This document shows, piece after piece, positions 60,649 through 64,000 of a DNA stretch of 64,000 nucleotides. The notes under the pieces are model-generated. The model was not told the origin of the DNA and did no database searches. It was given only the letters and a program-made list of their open reading frames with translations. Source of the DNA: an uncultured Bacilli bacterium (GTDB taxonomy: Bacteria; Bacillota_I; Bacilli_A; RF39; UBA660); the NCBI GenBank assembly GCA_910584165.1, contig CAJTZU010000001.1, forward strand, positions 124,001-188,000. Reading direction: 5' to 3'. The position numbers and the translations under genes are program-made. The stretch's first letter is position 1. Every line of letters begins with the position of its first letter.

Positions 60649-62105
60649 TACTTTTCCTCCTTTGCTACTTGATTTTTATAAGGCATTGTAGATTCTAATG
60701 CATAGGCTAAATTTAATACGTTTACATCATCATAACAATTACCTGTAATATTAAGGCCTACTGGAAGTCCACTTACAAATCCATCTGGAATCGTAATAGA
60801 TGGGAATCCTCCAAAGTTACCAATCTGTAAATGTTCTTCTAATACTCCTGTATTTTCATCTAGAATATCTTCTGAATTATCTAAATGTTTGGCAGGTCCA
60901 CTACCTACTGGTAAGATAACAGCATCAAAACTTTTGAATATCTCTTTCCAACGGTCTACTAGTAATCTTCTTACTCTTTGAGCATTGTGGAAATATCTTT
61001 CTTTATTTTCTGCTTGTAATACGTAAGAACCGATTACAAATCTTCTTTTGATTAATGGTGAAAATCCTTCTGTACGATATTTCTTCATCATATCAATATA
61101 GTTATCGGCATTTGCTCTTGGTCCAAAAACAATTCCTGTTAAATTAGACATGTTAGAAGTTGCTTCGGCACAAGAGATAACAACATAAACAGACGCTAAA
61201 GCATTTAATAATTTAGAATCTACGGATACTTCTTCTACTTCTACCCCTAGTTCTTTAAAGTGCTCTAAAGCTTTCTGGAAGTTTTCTAAATGCTCTTTTA
61301 ATTCTGAAGAAGCATTTGGATACATAGATGGATTACTAATTTCTTTAATAGTGCATACTTTTTTACCCTTAACATCACCTGTTAAAGAATCATATAGATG
61401 AATATCTTTAGAATCCCAACTTGTCATATCATTCTTATCGATACCTTTCATAGCATCTACGACAATACTAGCGTCTTCTACACTACGAGCAAGGACTCCA
61501 CAGTGATCTAAACTTGAAGCAAATGGGAATAATCCATATCTAGATATCATTCCATAAGTTGGTTTATATCCGACAATTCCACAGTAAGCAGCTGGTTTAC
61601 GAATAGAGTCTCCTGTATCAGATCCTGTTGCATATGGATATACTCCAGCAGCAACGGCAGCAGCAGATCCTGCACTAGAGCCTGCACACATACGAGTAGT
61701 ATCCCATGGATTTTTTACAATTCCTGTATGACCAGTCGTTCCAGTTCCTCCCATACCAAATTCATCTAATACGGTTTTATTCGTAGCAACTGCTCCATGA
61801 CTCTCTAGATTTTCTATTGCAGTTGCGGTAAAAAATGGTACATAATCTTTTAGCGTATTACTAGAACCTGTACTTAAGATTCCTTTGGTACTATAGTTAT
61901 CTTTAATTCCATAAGGGATTCCTGATAATAGCTCATCTGTAACAGGTACTTCTTTCGCTCCATCTAAAATTGTTACAAAGGCATTACATTTTTCTTGTAC
62001 TTCTTTTGATTTCTCTAATGATTCTTCAATTAATTCTTTTACAGTTACTTCACCATTTTTTAGTACTTCATGGATTTCTTTAATACTTTTATCCATGTAT
62101 TTCAT
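60648..62105 (-). CDS. gatA: Asp/Glu-tRNA amidotransferase subunit A
   Basis: A 485-residue amidase-signature subunit that frees ammonia from glutamine. The Ser-cisSer-Lys site is visible: GIKDNYSTKG (Lys), AGSSAGSAAAVAAG, and SDTGDSIRKPAAYCG with the nucleophilic Ser. Most enzymes have GG-Ser in the last motif; here the second Gly is Asp, which I recall from Mollicutes but could not check. Coupled with gatC by TAATG. Confidence 0.93.
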   Translation of the reverse strand: MKYMDKSIKEIHEVLKNGEVTVKELIEESLEKSKEVQEKCNAFVTILDGAKEVPVTDELLSGIPYGIKDNYSTKGILSTGSSNTLKDYVPFFTATAIENLESHGAVATNKTVLDEFGMGGTGTTGHTGIVKNPWDTTRMCAGSSAGSAAAVAAGVYPYATGSDTGDSIRKPAAYCGIVGYKPTYGMISRYGLFPFASSLDHCGVLARSVEDASIVVDAMKGIDKNDMTSWDSKDIHLYDSLTGDVKGKKVCTIKEISNPSMYPNASSELKEHLENFQKALEHFKELGVEVEEVSVDSKLLNALASVYVVISCAEATSNMSNLTGIVFGPRANADNYIDMMKKYRTEGFSPLIKRRFVIGSYVLQAENKERYFHNAQRVRRLLVDRWKEIFKSFDAVILPVGSGPAKHLDNSEDILDENTGVLEEHLQIGNFGGFPSITIPDGFVSGLPVGLNITGNCYDDVNVLNLAYALESTMPYKNQVAKEEK

Positions 62106-62410
62106 TATCCCACCACCTTTGGTACTCTAATTTCATCACCTACATAGTCATCACAGTTAGAAAGCAAGTCATCGATTGGAACAGAACCTTCTTCATCGTC
62201 CTCATCTTCTCTTAACTCATAGACAAAGTCATCTAGACAGTGAGTCATAGGTGTTACTTCACTAATATTAGGTATAGAATTAATAATATCGATTTGAGCA
62301 TCAATAATATCAAATTCCTCTAATACCATCTTGTTTTCTTCTTCTGTTAGACCAATTAGTAATTTATCTGCATAATCGTCTACCATTTCTTTTGTAAATT
62401 TTCTTTCCAT
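62105..62410 (-). CDS. gatC: Asp/Glu-tRNA amidotransferase subunit C
   Basis: A 101-residue subunit that holds GatA and GatB together. N-terminal helices (DYADKLLIGLTEEE), then SEVTPMTHCLDDF as the conserved loop (usual V.PM.H), and the C-terminal VGDEIRVPKVVG. Ribosome site AAGGAGG precedes the start; a terminator hairpin separates it from the tRNA genes. Confidence 0.9.
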   Translation of the reverse strand: MERKFTKEMVDDYADKLLIGLTEEENKMVLEEFDIIDAQIDIINSIPNISEVTPMTHCLDDFVYELREDEDDEEGSVPIDDLLSNCDDYVGDEIRVPKVVG

Positions 62411-62427
62411 AGCTCCTCCTTATATAA

Positions 62428-62463
62428 ATAAAAATAAGTCCTAAAAACATAGGACTTATTTTA
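62428..62463 (-). terminator. Hairpin terminator between tRNA-Asn genes and gatC
   Basis: Perfect stem AAAATAAGTCCTA/TAGGACTTATTTT with a T-rich tail on the minus strand. It should stop part of the transcription after the tRNAs, with read-through into gatC. Confidence 0.8.
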
Positions 62464-62471
62464 TATTCTAA

Positions 62472-62547
62472 TGGCGCCTGATGTAGGACTCGGACCTACG
62501 ACCTGCCGGTTAACAGCCGGATGCTCTACCAACTGAGCTAATCAGGC
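62472..62547 (-). tRNA. tRNA-Asn (anticodon GTT)
   Basis: A 76-base cloverleaf: acceptor GCCTGAT/ATCAGGC, D arm TAGCTCAGTTGGTAGAGC, anticodon GTT at 62512-62514, T arm, discriminator G and an encoded CCA end. Confidence 0.97.
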
Positions 62548-62554
62548 AACAAAA

Positions 62555-62630
62555 TGGCGCTCAATGTAGGACTCGGACCTACGACCTGCCGGTTAACAGC
62601 CGGATGCTCTACCAACTGAGCTAATTGAGC
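62555..62630 (-). tRNA. tRNA-Asn (anticodon GTT), second copy
   Basis: A 76-base cloverleaf identical to its neighbour except in the acceptor stem (GCTCAAT/ATTGAGC), with three changed pairs that stay paired. CCA is encoded. It is the first gene after the T-box leader. Confidence 0.97.
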
Positions 62631-62640
62631 AAATACACTA

Positions 62641-62885
62641 TTTCGTCCTATTATGGGACGAATCTAATCCGCGGTGCCACCCAAATTGCCAATACACTTG
62701 GCCACTTCATCAATTTCTATTAAAGTTGTGTAATGTGGTAACGGATTACTTCCGATTAAACTTACTATTGTTTCAGTTTAACAACTAGTGGGTGTTATTC
62801 AAAATAAACGTCATTGTTAGCTCTCACCATACCTAACTCGCTTAAACTCGTTTTTATTTTTACTTCTCCCACGTCAAAACGCTTA
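62641..62885 (-). promoter_or_regulatory. Asparagine T-box leader
   Basis: On the minus strand: Stem I base GTGGG pairing with CCCAC, an AGTA-type motif, the apical GGTATGGTGAGAG block, a specifier AAC (Asn) at 62794-62796, and the T-box core TTGGGTGGCACCGCGG (about 62669-62684). The core TGGC can pair with the GCCA end of the adjacent tRNA-Asn genes. A following hairpin TTCGTCC/GGACGAA has no clear T-run. It senses uncharged tRNA-Asn. Confidence 0.9.
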
Positions 62886-62892
62886 TGAATTC

Positions 62893-62921
62893 ATTATAGT
62901 GCAAATGAGAGTATTTGTCAA
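62893..62921 (-). promoter_or_regulatory. Consensus promoter of the T-box-tRNA-gatCAB operon
   Basis: Exact TTGACA (62916-62921), 17 bases and exact TATAAT (62893-62898) on the minus strand, just ahead of the T-box leader: the strongest promoter match in the window. Confidence 0.9.
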
Positions 62922-62933
62922 TAACTAAATTTC

Positions 62934-62965
62934 GTAAAAAAAGAGACCATTATAAAATCCCTTTT
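62934..62965 (-). terminator. Terminator after the 62981-63829 gene
   Basis: Stem AAAAGGGA/TCTCTTTT (one G-T pair) followed by T-run on the minus strand. Confidence 0.7.
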
Positions 62966-62980
62966 ATTTTATTCAAAAAT

Positions 62981-63829
62981 TTAGGAATCTTTTGGCTCCT
63001 CTTTTTTATATTGTTTAGGGGCTTCCTTTTTAGGAATTAAGCCCTCATTATATTTTAAAAATAAGTCTCTTACAATTCTTAACGCTTCATAGTAAGTATC
63101 TCTATCTAACTCTTGCTTTACAGGATGCTTCATAGAATACTCTATCTCTCTTAATAGCATTCTTACCTCATGCTCACTTACCATATTCTCTCCTCTATAT
63201 AATAAATATGGCATAGCAAATAACGCACTTTTTACATTCTCATTAGGATGATAAGCAAAATCATCACAGCTTAATGCCTGTAACGTACGACTAATAGGAT
63301 CAAATGCATCTGCGTCTAAGTATAATATCTTTTTTCCATCTGAACTTTCTAAATCATATTTATCTTCTTTATCCTCTATAGGAATATAATGACAAGAATC
63401 ACAGATAGCATGCGCCAAATTAAAAGTTCTAGTTAATTCTAACCCCAACTCCCCATATCTTTTGAAAACAGCCCATAATGTAGCCTCTATCTTTTCTAAA
63501 TCTTCTTGTGTAACTAAAGATTCAAAAAAAGAGGGATTCATAGCTGGATCAAAAGATTCTTTCAATTTTGAATTCCATCTATTATGCATACCTAACTTTA
63601 AGGAGTTCATAAAATCATCTTCTAGAATATTAATATTGTAGATAGCAAAATTGCCCTCTACAATGGAGTCACCAAAAGGAATTTCTAAAGCCCGTTCTAA
63701 ATAAAAATAATTTTTTTGCATACTATAACTATGAGAAAATTTATGAGAAAAAGTTCCATTATTGGCTCTATCATCAAAAAAATGAAAAGTTTTTGGAGAA
63801 TTCCCAACAGAATTTAATGTTATGTTCAT
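62981..63829 (-). CDS. Protein of unknown function
   Basis: A 282-residue soluble protein I do not recognise. No signal peptide or membrane segment. It begins with a beta-rich stretch (MNITLNSVGNSPKTFHFFDD), continues as mostly helical (EKIEATLWAVFKRYGELGLEL) and ends in a Lys/Glu/Pro-rich tail. Strong ribosome site GGAGGAG and its own promoter and terminator support it as a real single gene. Confidence 0.6.
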   Translation of the reverse strand: MNITLNSVGNSPKTFHFFDDRANNGTFSHKFSHSYSMQKNYFYLERALEIPFGDSIVEGNFAIYNINILEDDFMNSLKLGMHNRWNSKLKESFDPAMNPSFFESLVTQEDLEKIEATLWAVFKRYGELGLELTRTFNLAHAICDSCHYIPIEDKEDKYDLESSDGKKILYLDADAFDPISRTLQALSCDDFAYHPNENVKSALFAMPYLLYRGENMVSEHEVRMLLREIEYSMKHPVKQELDRDTYYEALRIVRDLFLKYNEGLIPKKEAPKQYKKEEPKDS

Positions 63830-63856
63830 ACTTTTCTCCTCCTCAAAACGAAATGT

Positions 63857-63886
63857 ATTATATCATATTTTTATCTATAAAGTAAA
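63857..63886 (-). promoter_or_regulatory. Promoter of the 62981-63829 gene
   Basis: TTTACT (63881-63886), 18 bases, TATAAT (63857-63862) on the minus strand. Confidence 0.55.
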
Positions 63887-63887
63887 G

Positions 63888-63911
63888 AAAAAGGCTAATC
63901 TTCTGTAGCCT
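63888..63911 (-). terminator. Intrinsic terminator at the end of the edge gene
   Basis: Stem AGGCTA/TAGCCT followed by T-run on the minus strand; the stop codon of the edge gene is inside the stem. Confidence 0.8.
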
Positions 63912-64000
63912 CATTCGTAAAAGGTTCTAAAGAACCATCTTCTTTTACAATTTGATTTACTTGATCCTCTATATTTTTTAATTTTTCATCACATTCACTA
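63895..64000 (-). CDS. xseB: Exonuclease VII small subunit (XseB), C-terminal part
   Basis: The last 34 residues of a gene cut by the window edge. The pattern C-x-x-KLKNIEDQVNQI followed by KEDGSLEPF and an acidic end fits the XseB tail, where a helix is followed by a short L-x-PF motif. XseB pairs with XseA to degrade single-stranded DNA. The identification rests on this short tail only. Confidence 0.5.
   Translation of the reverse strand, partial: SECDEKLKNIEDQVNQIVKEDGSLEPFTNEATED

Noticed and set aside
1..64000. Prophage or insertion sequence
   Set aside because: No integrase, transposase, terminase or phage structural gene is recognisable; only the left-edge block remains unexplained.

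Overview
The window comes from a low-GC, Gram-positive-type bacterium, most likely a member of the Bacilli/Mollicutes side of the Firmicutes and plausibly an uncultured gut lineage. The evidence is the AT-rich sequence, the Bacillus-type neighbourhoods (ylbD-ylbE-rsmD, dnaG-rpoD-trmK with yqfQ beside it, ylbL and ylbJ), a glmS ribozyme, a T-box, and wall teichoic acid genes. TGA is used as a stop (for example at 17850 and 30367), so the code is the standard bacterial one and not the Mycoplasma code. The species cannot be named from sequence reading alone.

Layout. 1-318: a GC-richer block of unknown origin at the edge. 0.3-16.7 kb: a minus-strand cell-envelope polymer island, running from tagO through GtrA/DUF6056 membrane proteins, an acyltransferase, an SGNH hydrolase, glycosyltransferases and TagF-type poly(alditol phosphate) transferases to tarI and tarJ (ribitol-type teichoic acid precursor). 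16.8-31.3 kb: surface proteins (a membrane-anchored cohesin-like protein, a dockerin-bearing glucosaminidase, a CAP-domain dockerin protein and a half-dockerin protein) interleaved with housekeeping genes (rsmD, ylbE, ylbD, parC, parE), then two prepilins. 31.3-38.4 kb: mutS, then a cluster of secreted or membrane proteins sharing a short aromatic 'DG.xW' repeat, with the YlbL protease among them. 38.5-44.9 kb: ylbJ and a type IV pilus/competence pseudopilus set (two prepilins, PilB-type ATPase, prepilin peptidase, PilC-type platform protein). 45-51.6 kb: yqfQ, trmK, rpoD, dnaG, comEC, comEA. 51.6-56 kb: glmS with its ribozyme, a nucleosidase, a GNAT protein and an orphan ParB-like protein. 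56-62.9 kb: T-box, two tRNA-Asn genes, gatC-gatA-gatB-asnS-aspS. 63-64 kb: an orphan gene and the 3' end of a probable xseB.

How the parts fit. The tag/tar island should make and decorate a wall polymer: TagO starts it on undecaprenyl phosphate, TarI/TarJ supply CDP-ribitol, the TagF-type enzymes polymerise, and the other genes modify. The four prepilins, PilB/PilC/PilD and ComEA/ComEC together predict DNA uptake. The cohesin-like and dockerin modules on neighbouring secreted proteins suggest a small surface assembly that holds a cell-wall hydrolase rather than cellulases. The Asn T-box in front of tRNA-Asn genes links asparagine supply to tRNA-Asn, amidotransferase and synthetase production.
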